This document shows, one piece after another, positions 11,366-21,935 of a stretch of DNA of 64,000 bases. Under the pieces are notes generated by a model. It saw only the letters and a program-made list of their open reading frames with translations, was not told the DNA's origin and searched no databases. Position 1 is the stretch's first letter. Each line of letters starts with the position of its first letter. Source of the DNA: Rattus norvegicus (lineage: Eukaryota; Chordata; Mammalia; Rodentia; Muridae); contig NC_086019.1 in assembly GCF_036323735.1 (NCBI RefSeq), positions 233,104,102 through 233,168,101 of the forward strand, written 5' to 3'. The translations under genes and the position numbers were made by a program.

Positions 11366-11655
11366 GACTGTATTAGTTACTTTGCTGTTGTTGTGATAAG
11401 ATGCTGTGCTCAAAATAAACTTGTGGGCAAAAATTTTATATGAAGAGGCATGGCCACAAACAGGAGCAGAGGCTCAGGGATCACATCTCAACCACAAAAG
11501 AGCAGTGGGAAGACTGGAAGTGGCATGAGGCTATAAACTATAAAAGCCCTCCTACGATGATATGATCCCTCCATCAAGGTGAAGCCTTTAAGCAGTGTCA
11601 CCAACTGGGACCAAGTGTTCAAATGCAGGTGCCTAGGTAACACATTTCTCATAGG
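11366..11655 (-). mobile_element. MaLR-type LTR (MT-like), minus strand
   Basis: The minus-strand 3' end 'ttagttactttgctgttg' plus the block 'caccaactgggaccaagtg' are landmarks of the rodent MT-like LTR family that recurs in this window. It is a solo LTR or fragment with no internal region. A plus-strand L1 end follows directly at 11656. Confidence 0.6.
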
Positions 11656-12020
11656 ACTTCACAGAGACTGAACCCCTAATCAGAAAACATGCATGGAACT
11701 GACCTAGGCCCTCTACACATATGTAACAGTTGTGCTGCTTGGTCTTCATGTGGAACACCTAACAGTGGGAACAGGGGTTGTCTCTGACTTTGTTGGCTGT
11801 CTTTGGACCTCTCTCCCCTAACCTGGTTGCCCTTTCTGGGGTCAATAAGAGAAGATGCACCTAGTTTTACTGCAACTTGACATGCCAAGGCAATGGAGAT
11901 TTCCCCATTTCTGCAAAGAAAGGGAGGAGGAGTGGATGCAGGGGAAGAGGGAGGGACTAGGAGGGGAGAGGGAGAGGAAGCGGCAATCAGAATGTAAAGC
12001 AAATAAATAATTAATAGAAA
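11656..12020 (+). mobile_element. L1 (Lx-like) 3' end, plus strand, 5'-truncated
   Basis: 'cacagagactgaacccct', 'gaactgacctaggccctc', 'cctaacagtgggaacagg' and a purine-rich stretch ending in 'aaataaataattaata' follow the L1 3' UTR order. It is the same UTR type as at 6318-7438 but in the opposite orientation. Confidence 0.85.
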
Positions 12021-12252
12021 GGGGGAAAGTCTTCATGACATTGGTGGGCATTGCTCAAGCATAAGGCCCAGGGTTCAAATTCCCAGCACTGCATAAGATT
12101 GGTGAGGGCATATAAATAAGCCCAGCACTGGTGACTTAGAGGAGGATCCAGAGAGGAGGATCCCCAGAGCTCCCTGGACAGCCAGTTTATCAGAATCAGG
12201 GAGCTTGAGCTCACTGGGAGTGCCTGTCTCAGAAAATAGAATGTGGAGAGCA
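12021..12252 (+). mobile_element. B4-type composite SINE
   Basis: An ID-like head ('gcattgctcaagcataagg', 'cagggttcaaattcccagc') is followed by 'ggaggatccccagagctc' and 'tgcctgtctcagaaaat'. A minus-strand B2 adjoins its 3' side. Confidence 0.7.
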
Positions 12253-12419
12253 GTATGAGTATATGAGTACTCTATCTGTATGTACACCTGCGTGCCAAAA
12301 GAGGGCATCAGATCCCATTACAGATGGTTGTGAGCCCCCATGTGGTTGCTGGGAATTGAACTCAGGACCTCTGGAAGAGCAGCCAGTGATCTTAACCGCT
12401 GAGCTACCTCTCCAGCACC
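12253..12419 (-). mobile_element. B2 SINE, minus strand
   Basis: A well-preserved B2: 'gagggcatcagatcccatt', 'acagatggttgtgagcc', 'gttgctgggaattgaact' and 'ggaagagcagccagtgat', ending with the tRNA-like head 'ctgagctacctctccagc'. The Pol III boxes lie at the right end, which is the 5' end of the element. Confidence 0.95.
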
Positions 12420-13454
12420 AGTGCTGATACTCTTAATAAATGTTTGTAATTCCTTCTTAGTACTAACATACATCCAGCCAGAAATGGCAACATTTCCCCC
12501 CTACTCTGTTTCAATCCAAAATTTGCTAAGGATAGCCTGCGGATTTCCTCCAAAGCAGAAGTTACTAAAGATGAATCACAATGGATAATCCTTATTTTCT
12601 GTCTAATGTAAGGTCAATGCTGATGTCATCGACAAGAGAGTTTCCCTTGTTAACATGAGGCTCACACTTAGCTTTTTGTTCTGTTTCCTAGTCATATCAC
12701 TCTAAGTCTGGCTTACAAACACTGTCACAGGTGACAGATGTATGTTCACGACACGTGACATGGAATTGGAGTTTGTAGCAGAATGAGACACCCTGCCTGT
12801 ATGAGTTTATACTCAACCTTTAAGACAACATTCCAGCGATACCTACTCTATCTGTAAACCTGAATTCTACCTACAGTCAGTTTAAGCGTTCTACAATTAA
12901 ATCCATTATGCTCCAGAAAATTCTTTTCTGTGATTTTACTCAAGGAGATTTGAAGATAATGCAGAATAGACAGATAGTTCTTTTTTTCATTTTTAAACAA
13001 CATCATCAAAAACACCAAACAGTATTTTTCTCAATGAAAATAGCTGTTTTTTATTCCTCTGTGGTCTGATGTGCTCAGAATCTTAGATCTAGGCTAAATG
13101 TTGAGCCTAATTTCCCGTGTAGGAACCTCTTCTGCTATATGCCTCTATACTGTCAGAGTCCTGGCCTTCTCACAACACCTAATTAAGGAGGACTTCACAA
13201 GAAAGACAATGGAGAAAGCAAGCAGTTATTTTCAATTACCAGAAGACAGAATATGTACACGTAAAGGGGGGAAGAAACAAGTCAAGAGCCATTCAGAAGT
13301 CTAGTGTCATACAATTGGGAGCATTTAACTAGGATTGTCTAAGTGACTGGCAGTGGTAGACATTAGGGAAAACTACAGTATAAAGACTCCTGGAGGCCTT
13401 ATATACTCACCCCTAGAAAATATTCACAGTCTTAGAAAAGATCAGTTAAGTCAG
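12420..13454. other. No gene recognised
   Basis: Unassigned mixed DNA. Open frames here are short and lack recognisable domains. Confidence 0.5.
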
Positions 13455-13640
13455 GAATCTGATAGTAGAGTGAGGGCCCAGAAAAGAAGAGCTTATAGTG
13501 CTCTTGCACAGGACACAAGTTTGGCTCTCTGCACCAATGTTGGAGATCTCCACTTAGAGGGGGTCCAATGTCTCTGGGCTCTGTGGACAATCTCCCATGC
13601 CCATAATTGAAAGTGAAAATACATGTTTTTTATTTGTTTG
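13455..13640 (+). mobile_element. B3-like SINE, plus strand
   Basis: 'gagcttatagtgctcttgc', 'ggacacaagtttggctct', 'caatgttggagatctcca' and 'ccaatgtctctgggctct' follow the B3 order, ending near a (TTTG)n-rich stretch at 13625-13650. Confidence 0.65.
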
Positions 13641-14880
13641 TTTGTTTTTAAAACAGAAGACTTGTAAGCTCTTATGGATGCTGTGTTTGAGGCAAAGAAA
13701 TGACAAAGAAACACAGAAGCAGCAATCTGTGCATTTGGATAGAATGTGATACAGTGAATGAGAATATAAACAAAATCAAAGCATAGTGTAAATGTACCTT
13801 GAAAAGGATTGAAGGATATTTACCAAATATCAAGGGGGTAAACTGGAAGAGATGTAGAAAATGAGGGAAAAAATGTAATGGCTGCTACTTAGAGCAGTGG
13901 TTTGCTCAGTGTCCCCTCGAGGTAACAATGAGACAGTCCAGCCAGAGTGGCAAATGGTTGGAATGATCCCAGCAGCCTTCACACATGCTTCTGTGAATGT
14001 GCACACATTAAACGCTACTCAGTAGGTCAGGGCCATGAGGTCCAATGGGGCCAGGAGAGGCCCTCCCTAAATGCCCATATAGTCTTGAACTATGAGTCCC
14101 CTGCCACTGATACCATGGGCTGTCAAGAAGTGTAATGTAACCCATAGCCACTCGGCTCTGGGTATCCAGCCTGTGGCTTTGCACGCCCATAACCTAAGTG
14201 TCTTGGCAGCAGTTGCGCTGTCACCACTTGTCCATAATTCTTATCTGGGCGTGAGAAACTTTTCAGTTGTATTTGGAGCTAAGACTTCTAGATTAGTAAG
14301 TTAAATCCAAGAAATAAATGCACAACATTGTATGCATGTTTCTATAGAACCCTTATGTCAAGCATACATTAGTGAGGTGGTTGCCCCGAAGGGGGCCCTT
14401 GGTAGATTTCTGTATTTAAGAGGAGGGACTGCGTGATTTTCATCGTTGGATAAACAGAGAAACGTGGCAGAGATTCGTGAGTCAAAATTCATCAAAAGTG
14501 GCTTTCTCTGTGGATACTGTATGTTTGGATGTAGAACATGCATTCAGTTTTGTTGCTAAAGAAACCCTTTTGAGTGGAATATAGGAAACAGAATAGCATC
14601 TTTCTCTCCTCTCTAACTCCCAGTGCTACAGCACCAACTCTGAAGCTGAGTCAGGATAAAGGTATGATTCAACCCTTTGTGGTGGCTTAATCAATAAAGC
14701 AGGTTCTAAAGCTAGTCTAAAGCTTGACATAAGCTGTTATAGAGATAATTAGACCCCACAGTCCCATTCCACATTTAAGGTAAGGAGGCCAGCTTACTCC
14801 CTTCAATTCTAGGGAAGGCAGAAGGACCTTTTCTCTCTCACAGTTATCTTGTGCCCATCAATTCAATACAAGAGATATCC
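13641..14880. other. No gene recognised
   Basis: No repeat family or gene could be assigned. Composition at 13900-14560 is more balanced than in the AT-rich flanks, but no frame shows a domain. Confidence 0.5.
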
Positions 14881-15020
14881 TTTCCTGCCTTCCTGCCTTC
14901 CTGCCTTCCTGCCTTCCTGCCTTCCTGCCTTCCTGCCTTCTTCCTGCCTTCCTGCCTTCCTGCCTTCCTGCCTTCCTGCCTTCTTCCTGCCTTCCTGCCT
15001 TCTTCCTGCCTTCCTGCCTT
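14881..15020. repeat. (TTCCTGCC)n microsatellite
   Basis: A tandem octamer array of about 140 bp with several 'ttcttcctgcc' variant units. It lies at the A-rich 3' end of a minus-strand L1, so on the element strand the array reads (GGCAGGAA)n and appears to have grown from the tail. The Leu-Pro-Ala-Phe and Arg-Lys-Ala-Gly frames are repeat translations. Confidence 0.97.
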
Positions 15021-15262
15021 TTGTTTTTGCTTTGCTTTTCTTTTCTTTTCACTTATTCTTATGTCATACAGTACATCCCAACCACAGTATCCTCTTCCTC
15101 CACTTGTCCTGCTTTCCAAGATCTTCTGCTCTTCTGTTTCCCTTCAGAAAATGGCAGCTACCCCAGTGATATCAACAAGACAGGGCATAACAAGATGCAA
15201 TAAGCTAGGCACAAACCCTCATCTCAAGGCTGGATGAGGAAACCCATAGAAGGAAAGGGATC
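15021..15262 (-). mobile_element. L1 (Lx-like) 3' end, minus strand
   Basis: The A-rich tail region at 15021-15050 (T-rich on plus) is followed by 'gataacaagatgcaataag'-type text and 'caaggctggatgaggaaac'. It diverges from the L1 pattern after about 15262, so it is heavily 5'-truncated. Confidence 0.8.
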
Positions 15263-16339
15263 ATATTATACTCATGTTCTGATATCTTCCACTAGAGCAA
15301 TAAAACTGGGGCAGATGCCATGATGTTTCATATGACTAGGATTTTTGTATTTGTTTGTCCAAGGCCAAAATGCAAGGTCAGATCACAGGAGAATGGAATC
15401 CAAAAGCTATTAATTACTATTTCCTCTAACCCAATTATTGAATAAATGAATAAACAGAAGCATCAATTACTTAAGTAAGTCTCCAAGTAACAGAATTATC
15501 TAATGAGAAGTTCATTCCATTCCTGCTTTGTTGCCTGTTACTCTACTGGTAAAGTGATCGTCATTGTCCTGGACTATCTTCAGTTCCAGAGAACTCCATC
15601 GTCATTTTCCCAAGGCTCTACTCTCCATCCTCTGTGGAAAAGCGACATGCTTATAAGCATTCTCCATCATCTATCTAATGAACACCATACCTCTCTTGAA
15701 AGATAGCTGTTATCTCTGGGTATCTCAAGCCATCCCATGCCAGGCATACTGTCATGGAAAGACCTGCTTAGTGAGCAACTCCAGACAAGGCTCTAACTGC
15801 ACAAACTGGATAGCATACTCATATTGTCTGAGCACGAACTATCTCAAGTGATGAAAAAGAACATGGAGATTCATACCAGAGCTTTCTGGTAGATGGAGCC
15901 TCTGAAAAGGGGGCTATCTGAGATGTGTTTTAAGTAAATACTAAGTCTAGAACTCTTTAGCAAAGACATGCTTTCTGATCTAATGCATTGCTGAATTCTC
16001 TTCATAAGAACTCCAAGGCAACTGTATACTTTTTGTGAACTCTTTGCAATACATATGGATACTTCCTCAATAATTTAGAGGGAACACAAAAGAGCAAAAT
16101 ATTCCATGATAACAAGCAGTCACTCACCTGTAGCTCATGGAACTTAGAAACAAGCAAATATTCCTTCAAATTGTTGAGCAACATTTGTAGCAGCAACTTT
16201 GTTAGACAGTCTACGAGAGATTCTGCACTTGCCTGAGTTGAACAGCCTTCATGTTGTGAAAGCTTACATTCTATAGATGGTAGACAGAAGAGAGAAAAAT
16301 CACAAAAGGTACAGGTAAAATTTTCTCTAATCTTGAATT
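15263..16339. other. No gene recognised
   Basis: Unassigned DNA between an L1 end and an LTR-like fragment. Confidence 0.5.
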
Positions 16340-16545
16340 TGTCTTCAAGGGCATTTCTAGAAAAGTTTAAATGAGGTGGGGAGACTCTCTTTGAATGCTG
16401 GTAACACCTACTGAGGTCTGAACTGAATAAAAAAGAATAAAGGAAGCAGTGAGCTGAACACTCATGTCTATGCTTCCTGATGGCACAGGCTTTGTGAGCA
16501 TCAGTATCTCCCTCCCAACGGCTGCAGCTAGACCTTTGCCCTTTG
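16340..16545 (+). mobile_element. MT-like rodent LTR fragment, plus strand
   Basis: 'atgaggtggggagactctc', 'ctgaactgaataaaaaag', 'aggaagcagtgagctgaac' and 'ctatgcttcctgatggc' share order and spacing with the longer copies at 26750-27135 and 60076-60492. The 3' third is missing or decayed. Confidence 0.55.
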
Positions 16546-18432
16546 AATTCAAGGCACTGATAGAAAAGGTGTAGACTGGAGTCTGAGATTTGAATTGTTA
16601 CTTGCTAGATGACAACCATGGTAATGTTTCTCCCCAGTGAGTTCAGTTCCTTTTCCATAAGATGTTCACGGTAATAGCAACTAGAGCACGGGGAGAGTAT
16701 TCCATATTTACTCTTCTTGTTTGACTCACTGACTTGTTAAGACCAAGCTTGTTTTGAGGAAAGGGGCCTCCTCTAGCTCAGAATGTATTTAGTGAGGATC
16801 ACTGATCTATATCTGTGCTTTGCTCCTGTAGGAGAGCTAGATATAAGAGGTGGATTGATATAAGCTCTTCCCTTTTGTGCCCAGAACTTAGAAAATATAT
16901 CCCACTGCTTAGTTATATTCTTTATAAAATATACCACAAGGGGATGGGTATAGATGACATAGCATAGATGCTGCCATTTCTGAGAAATAGTTAGTAGCTC
17001 ACATAGGTGACACACCACTTCCCAAACCCCTCAAGATGAAGATGTCTCCAGTATGGAACAGACACGAGATGATTGGGAAGAAACACGCGACCTTGTAGGG
17101 AGGATCCATGAAGTCTACTCAGAGGTCTCATGAGCCCCTCTGTTTGTCAGAGTATGATGTGTATGAAAAGCATTCTTGCCATTGGGCATCAGGAAAAGGA
17201 AGGACAAAGTCTTAATTATAAAGACATTCCCTAAAGCACAGAGTACTTTGGCAATCATGACGCTTGTTTATTAATATAATAATGCCGATTATATAAAAAG
17301 GCAAGAGCCATTATAGCCTAATTTCACACAATTTCAATTGTGTTAATAAAAATGGCGAACTGACCACAGCATAAATCACTAACTGATTTATGGACTCTTT
17401 GTTCGGAGAGTGACAAACAGGAAACTGGCTCTTGGTAGCAAATGTTTCGACAGAAGCAAAAGTAAATGTCTGGGATGCAGATAAAGGACTCTGGCCCTTT
17501 CTCTGGGTAGAAATGGAGAATGGAGAGGCCCCTTTCTCATCAAAGTGGTGCTCACTCTGCAAGTCTCTGAGTAGAAAGTGCACTAGAGTCTGTCTATGAA
17601 GAAGCAACATCAAGTCTAGGAGAGAGAGATGCTACATTTGCCCATAACAAACATAAGACCTCTTTGGTCCTATGTCTGTTCTTGATACTCACTTGGTTTG
17701 ACTTTACTAACCTGCATACGGAAAGTGAAGAAGCCTAATCCTCCCTACATTCTGTTCCCTGATTATAAGAAGCCTAGAATGGTATAGCACCCCACACCAC
17801 TCCCTGCCCAGGGGAATCTTCATAAATGTTTATTGGAAACCAAAGGGATTGAATTACACACAAAGCATTCTGTTTATTTTGTAAGCAATTATTCTGGTTT
17901 GTTAACAGCTCTTAGCCCAAAGTGTTTTGTCACTTTTCAGGCATGGTGCAGACACCAGAGACTGGTGATCTGTGGAATTAGGTATAGATGAGACCAAGGT
18001 AACATCTAGAAATGGTGGCCATCTAGATCACACAAAGTGGGAGCCCTTGTTGGGTTCTGGAAAACTGATTGGTTCCAGGCCCCCTGTTTGGATTTTGTAT
18101 GGATCATATGACCATGTCTACACATACACTTAGCTGCATGCAGTCTTATTGGAAGCTTTGTGGCTTTGGACCGTGTAGCCAAAAGAGCAGCATGTTAATC
18201 CTTTGTCCCAGGTGCTGTGGAATCATTAGCTATTAGTTTCCAAGTTGTAGGGAGTTCAGCCGGGATTGCATGGGGATGGATACACTCATCCAGACAAGAC
18301 AAGCACAGTTGCACATGGTAAGAACTGTAGACATGAAAAAAAAACTATCCTTGGAAAAAATATTTTTATGATTCTCCTCCTGACAATCTGCTTTTCTCCT
18401 ACTCTGAGTCAGAGGTCCTAAAACTGAAACAC
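16546..18432. other. No gene; possible decayed MIR at 16570-16690
   Basis: Mostly unassigned. 'ttacttgctagatgacaac' and 'cagttccttttccataaga' hint at a plus-strand MIR at about 16570-16690. No credible coding frame. Confidence 0.4.
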
Positions 18433-18525
18433 CTCTGTCTCTCTCTCTGTCTCTCTCTGTCTCTCTGTCTCTCTGTCTCTCTCCCTCCCTCCCTCCCTCC
18501 CTCCTCCCCCCTTTCTCTCTCCCTG
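18433..18525. repeat. (CTGT/CT)n-(CCCT)n polypyrimidine tract
   Basis: CT units punctuated by CTGT, grading into CCCT units and a short C-rich end: about 93 bp of near-pure pyrimidine on the plus strand. Confidence 0.95.
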
Positions 18526-19196
18526 TTAAAATCTACACTAGCGCCTACAACCATGGAAGTGAAGGTGGTCACTAAGTGGAAAGCTACAAAAGAAGCTGAA
18601 GGCCCTTAGAAAATATTATGTGTTTGGGCAAGTACAGCACTGAATGCAAATAAACTGCAAGACACAATTCTTCCTATAAAACATAATGGACACAAAGCTA
18701 CAAATAGTTTGACTCAGGGATTTAGTCTGGCTACTCAAGTGTCACAAGTGGATTGTTGTGTAATGTGGCTTTATTGAACCAGCAAGCCACACTTGGCAAA
18801 TACCCAGTGTCATAAAGATAATTGCTTTGTTTTGCAAAGTAGCTGAATGCCTACAAAATTCAGTATGCATTAAAGCTGAGAAAAATGACATGATGCTCAT
18901 ATCGAATGGGTTATGGTTGAGGCTTGTTTAATTCTTAGCAGATATTTTATCTGCATGGTTATCCGGCACAGCACTCAAAAGTAGGAGGTGTAAAAACATT
19001 AATTGAAAAGGATTATTTTATGCCATGTATAAGAATTGTTAAATATTTGACCACAGACACTAATTTAACCAGTCCAGTTCTATACCAGATAGCATCACAA
19101 TTGTAATGACCCCAAATCTCCAAATTTCTAAAATATCCCGGCATATCGACACGTTCACTCAAGCATTCAGAATGGAATTGCTGTTATAGGATTGAT
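18526..19196. other. No gene recognised
   Basis: Unassigned sequence. The stretch 18880-19060 is AT-rich and free of obvious repeats. Confidence 0.45.
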
Positions 19197-19320
19197 GTGT
19201 AAGAGGTTTGTTCTGAAGGAAAATTGGGAAGCAGAGACAAGACTAGTAGTACTGTGTGATTTCAGTGTTGGTCTGAGGTCTGACCTCTGGCAGGGGGAGG
19301 GAGAAAGTAAGGCATGAAGG
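19197..19320. repeat. Copy 1 of a 125-bp duplicated segment
   Basis: Starts 'gtgtaagaggtttgttctg' and includes 'ctgtgtgatttcagtgttg' and 'gtctgacctctgg'. It matches 21088-21212 in the same orientation at roughly four positions in five by eye, 1891 bp away. I do not recognise the family. Confidence 0.8.
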
Positions 19321-19896
19321 GGGTTTTTAGGAGTGGGGAGGAAAGAGAGGGAACAGAAGAAAGAGAGGGAGGATGAAAAGAAGATGAGGAAAAAGAGTGG
19401 GGGAGCATGGGAAGGACTATGTGTTTTAGCCTGTATTTTATTTCTTCTATCTGTCAGCATTTGAGTCCCTCATTTTCCAAGTCTGAGCCTGTCCTCGTGT
19501 TTCCGCCAAACTAAGTCACCTACTGAAAGTACAATGGAGCCATTGCCTGGTCCTAAATTCAGAAGTGGGTTTCCCTGTAGAGTCCCAGCCATAGGACATC
19601 TGAGAAGGGTGTTTCTTGGCCACAAACAACGGTCTCCATCTTTGGTCATGTTAAAGCACTTCTACATCTTAGTTCCTACTCTGCTTATCATCTGAAAACA
19701 TTTCTTAAGCGTTGCTTCTAAATATTTAAAGTGAGTATTTTGATTCATCCTATCACCGACTTTAAGTGTAAAGACTTAATATTTGCCATTCTTGAGTTTA
19801 TTGGGTACAGTTTCAACCAATTTTGAGTCATCCAAGAGGTCCTTGTTGTGCAATCATTTAAAGCTGGGCCAAGTTCATCTTTGATCCTTCCAGAGC
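19321..19896. other. No gene; GA-rich stretch
   Basis: Purine-rich low complexity at about 19300-19415, then unassigned sequence up to the SPIN-like terminus. Confidence 0.5.
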
Positions 19897-20015
19897 CATG
19901 ATTCTCAACCTCCCCAATGCTGCTTTTTTATACAGTTCCTCATGTTGTGGGGACCCCCAACCATGAAATTATTTTGTTGTTACTTCATAATTGTAATTGT
20001 AAAATAAAATTGTCA
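19897..20015. mobile_element. SPIN-like hAT element, left part (split)
   Basis: The left terminus 'catgattctcaacctcc' is followed by 'tacagttcctcatgttgtg', 'gacccccaaccatgaaat' and 'gttacttcataattgtaat'. These are landmarks of the non-autonomous murine SPIN (URR1-like) hAT element. A minus-strand L1 then interrupts it. The matching right terminus is at 21235-21253. The flanks 'tccagagc' (19889-19896) and 'ttcagagc' (21254-21261) look like an 8-bp hAT target duplication. Confidence 0.7.
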
Positions 20016-20024
20016 TTTATTTTA

Positions 20025-21074
20025 CTTTTTTCCATTTTTATTAAATTGGATATTTCTTATTTACATTTCAAATGTTATTCCATTTCCCAGTTTCCTCTCC
20101 ATCAGTCCCCTAATCCCTCCTCCTCCTCTTCTATATGGGTGTTCCCCTCCCCATCAAACCCCCATTTGTGACCCCTCCAACAATCCCCTACACTGGGGGT
20201 TCAACCTTGGCAGGACTAAGGGCTTCCCCTTCCACTGGTGCCCCAACAAGGCTATTCATTGCTACATATGCAGTTGGAGCCGAGGGTCAATCCATGTATA
20301 TAGTCTTTGGATAGTGGTTTAGTCCCTGGAAGCTCTGGTTGGTTGGCATTGTTGTTCTTATGGGGTTGCAAGCTCCTTCAGCTCTTTCAGTCCTTTCTCT
20401 AATTCCTCCAACAGGGGTCCTGTTCTCAGTTCAGTGTTTTGCTGCTAGCATTCGCCTCTGTATTTGACATGTTCTGACTGTGTCTCTCAGGAGAGATCTA
20501 TATCTGGTTCCTGTCAGCATGCACTTCTTAGCTTCATCCATCTTACCTAGTTTTGGTGGCTGTATATATATTGGCCACATGTGGGGCAGCCTCTGAATGG
20601 CCATTCCTTCAGTCTCTGCTCTAAACTTTGCCTCCCTATCCCCTCCTATGGATATTTTGCTCCCCTTTTAAAGAAGTGAGGCATCCACATTTTGGTCATC
20701 CTTCTTGAGTTTCATGTGGTCTGTGTATTGCATCTTGGGTAATTTGAGCATTTGGGCTAATATTCCCTTTTCAATGAGTGCATACCATGTTTATTTTTCC
20801 GTGATTGGGTTACCTTACTTAGGATGATATTTTCTAGTTCCATCCATTTGCCTAAGAATTTCATGAAGTCATTGTTTTTTATAGCTGAGTAGTACTTCAT
20901 TGTGTAGATGTACCACATTTTCTATATCTATTCCTCTGTTGAAGGGCATCTGGGTTCTTTCTAGCTTCTGGCTAATATAAATAAGGCTGCTATGAACATT
21001 GTGGAGCATGCGGATGTTAGAGCATCTTTGGGTATATGCCCAGGAGAGGTATAGCTAAGTCCTCAGGTAGTACA
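20025..21074 (-). mobile_element. L1, 5'-truncated, minus strand (3' UTR and end of ORF2)
   Basis: About 1.05 kb of rodent L1 on the minus strand. Reading the plus strand left to right: T-rich tail complement, 'tttacatttcaaatgtta', C-rich UTR, 'gctacatatgcagttgga', then the ORF2 end as antisense ('tagctgagtagtacttcat', 'ccattttctatat'-like text, 'ggtatatgcccaggagag'). It stops near 21074. It is inserted in the SPIN-like element. Confidence 0.95.
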
Positions 21075-21087
21075 CCACAATGTAAAT

Positions 21088-21212
21088 GTGTAAGAGATTT
21101 GTTCTGAAAGAAAAATGGGAAGCAGAGACAGAAGTCTCATAGTGCTGTGTGATTTCAGTGTTGATCAGAAGTCTGACCTCTAGGGGAGGGAAGGAGAAAA
21201 GAAGGGTTGAAG
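21088..21212. repeat. Copy 2 of the 125-bp duplicated segment
   Basis: 'gtgtaagagatttgttctg', 'ctgtgtgatttcagtgttg' and 'gtctgacctctag' match the segment at 19197-19320. This copy lies between the 5' end of the L1 and the right terminus of the SPIN-like element, so it sits inside the hAT element. Confidence 0.8.
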
Positions 21213-21261
21213 TTTGCCAAAGCCATCTCTACCCATGGGTTGAGAACTGCTGTTTCAGAGC
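21213..21261. mobile_element. SPIN-like hAT element, right terminus
   Basis: 'ctacccatgggttgagaac' and 'tgctg' correspond to the right terminal inverted repeat of SPIN-type elements and are complementary to the left end at 19897. The putative target duplication is at 21254-21261. Confidence 0.65.
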
Positions 21262-21764
21262 TCAGAGACAGGCTTACACAGTGAAGCACATGCTTCATTA
21301 TACCTCAGTCTAACCAACAGTTCATCTTCTGTCCCTTTCTTTGGTGAGTGAAGTACTCGTAGCATAAGACTTCCTTTTGAATGTATTTTTTCCACAGAGA
21401 AACATGTTACTGGTCCTGGCAATGGAAGTGATTGTTCTTATCTAGAAATAGGGTAAAAATTATACAGAGAGGGGTGGGGGGGAGAGGGGGGGAGAGAGAT
21501 CTATATCATAATATAAATAATGTACAAAACCTGTTTATGTCTTCCAGTGTCACTTTATTTGCTTGATCATATTTTGTGATGGGAATTATATAATGCCTGT
21601 TCTTGGGAATGCAAAAACTCCTTAATATATATTTTGGGAATATCAAGAGTCTCTGTGAGGTCTAGCCTATGTACTGTGCACCTTAGATCTCTGTGAGAAG
21701 AGGAATTATTTCATCACTCTATAGCTCTCCGCATGGATTCTTTCTAAACATGTATTGCTGTATA
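21262..21764. other. No gene; G-rich tract at 21468-21499
   Basis: Unassigned, except for a short G/GA-rich tract with runs of 5 to 8 G. Confidence 0.5.
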
Positions 21765-21935
21765 AAGTGTTACATGAGTTGATCATTGGATAGAGGCTCT
21801 TGCCTCCAGGTCTGACGACACAAGTGTAATCCATCAGAACCACACAGTGCAAGGACAAAGCTGACTCCCTCAAGTTGTCATCTGACTTCCACATGCATGG
21901 CATTATATGAACACACACATGCAAAGTATACTACA
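21765..21935 (+). mobile_element. tRNA-derived rodent SINE (B2/B3-related)
   Basis: 'gctcttgcctccaggtctg', 'acgacacaagtgtaatcc', 'agctgactccctcaagttg' and 'catctgacttccacatgc' are the landmarks also seen at 4728-4870. It ends in 'acacacacatgc'. Confidence 0.65.

Noticed and set aside
14844..15237. Frames rich in Leu-Pro-Ala-Phe or Arg-Lys-Ala-Gly
   Set aside because: Direct translation of the TTCCTGCC octamer array.
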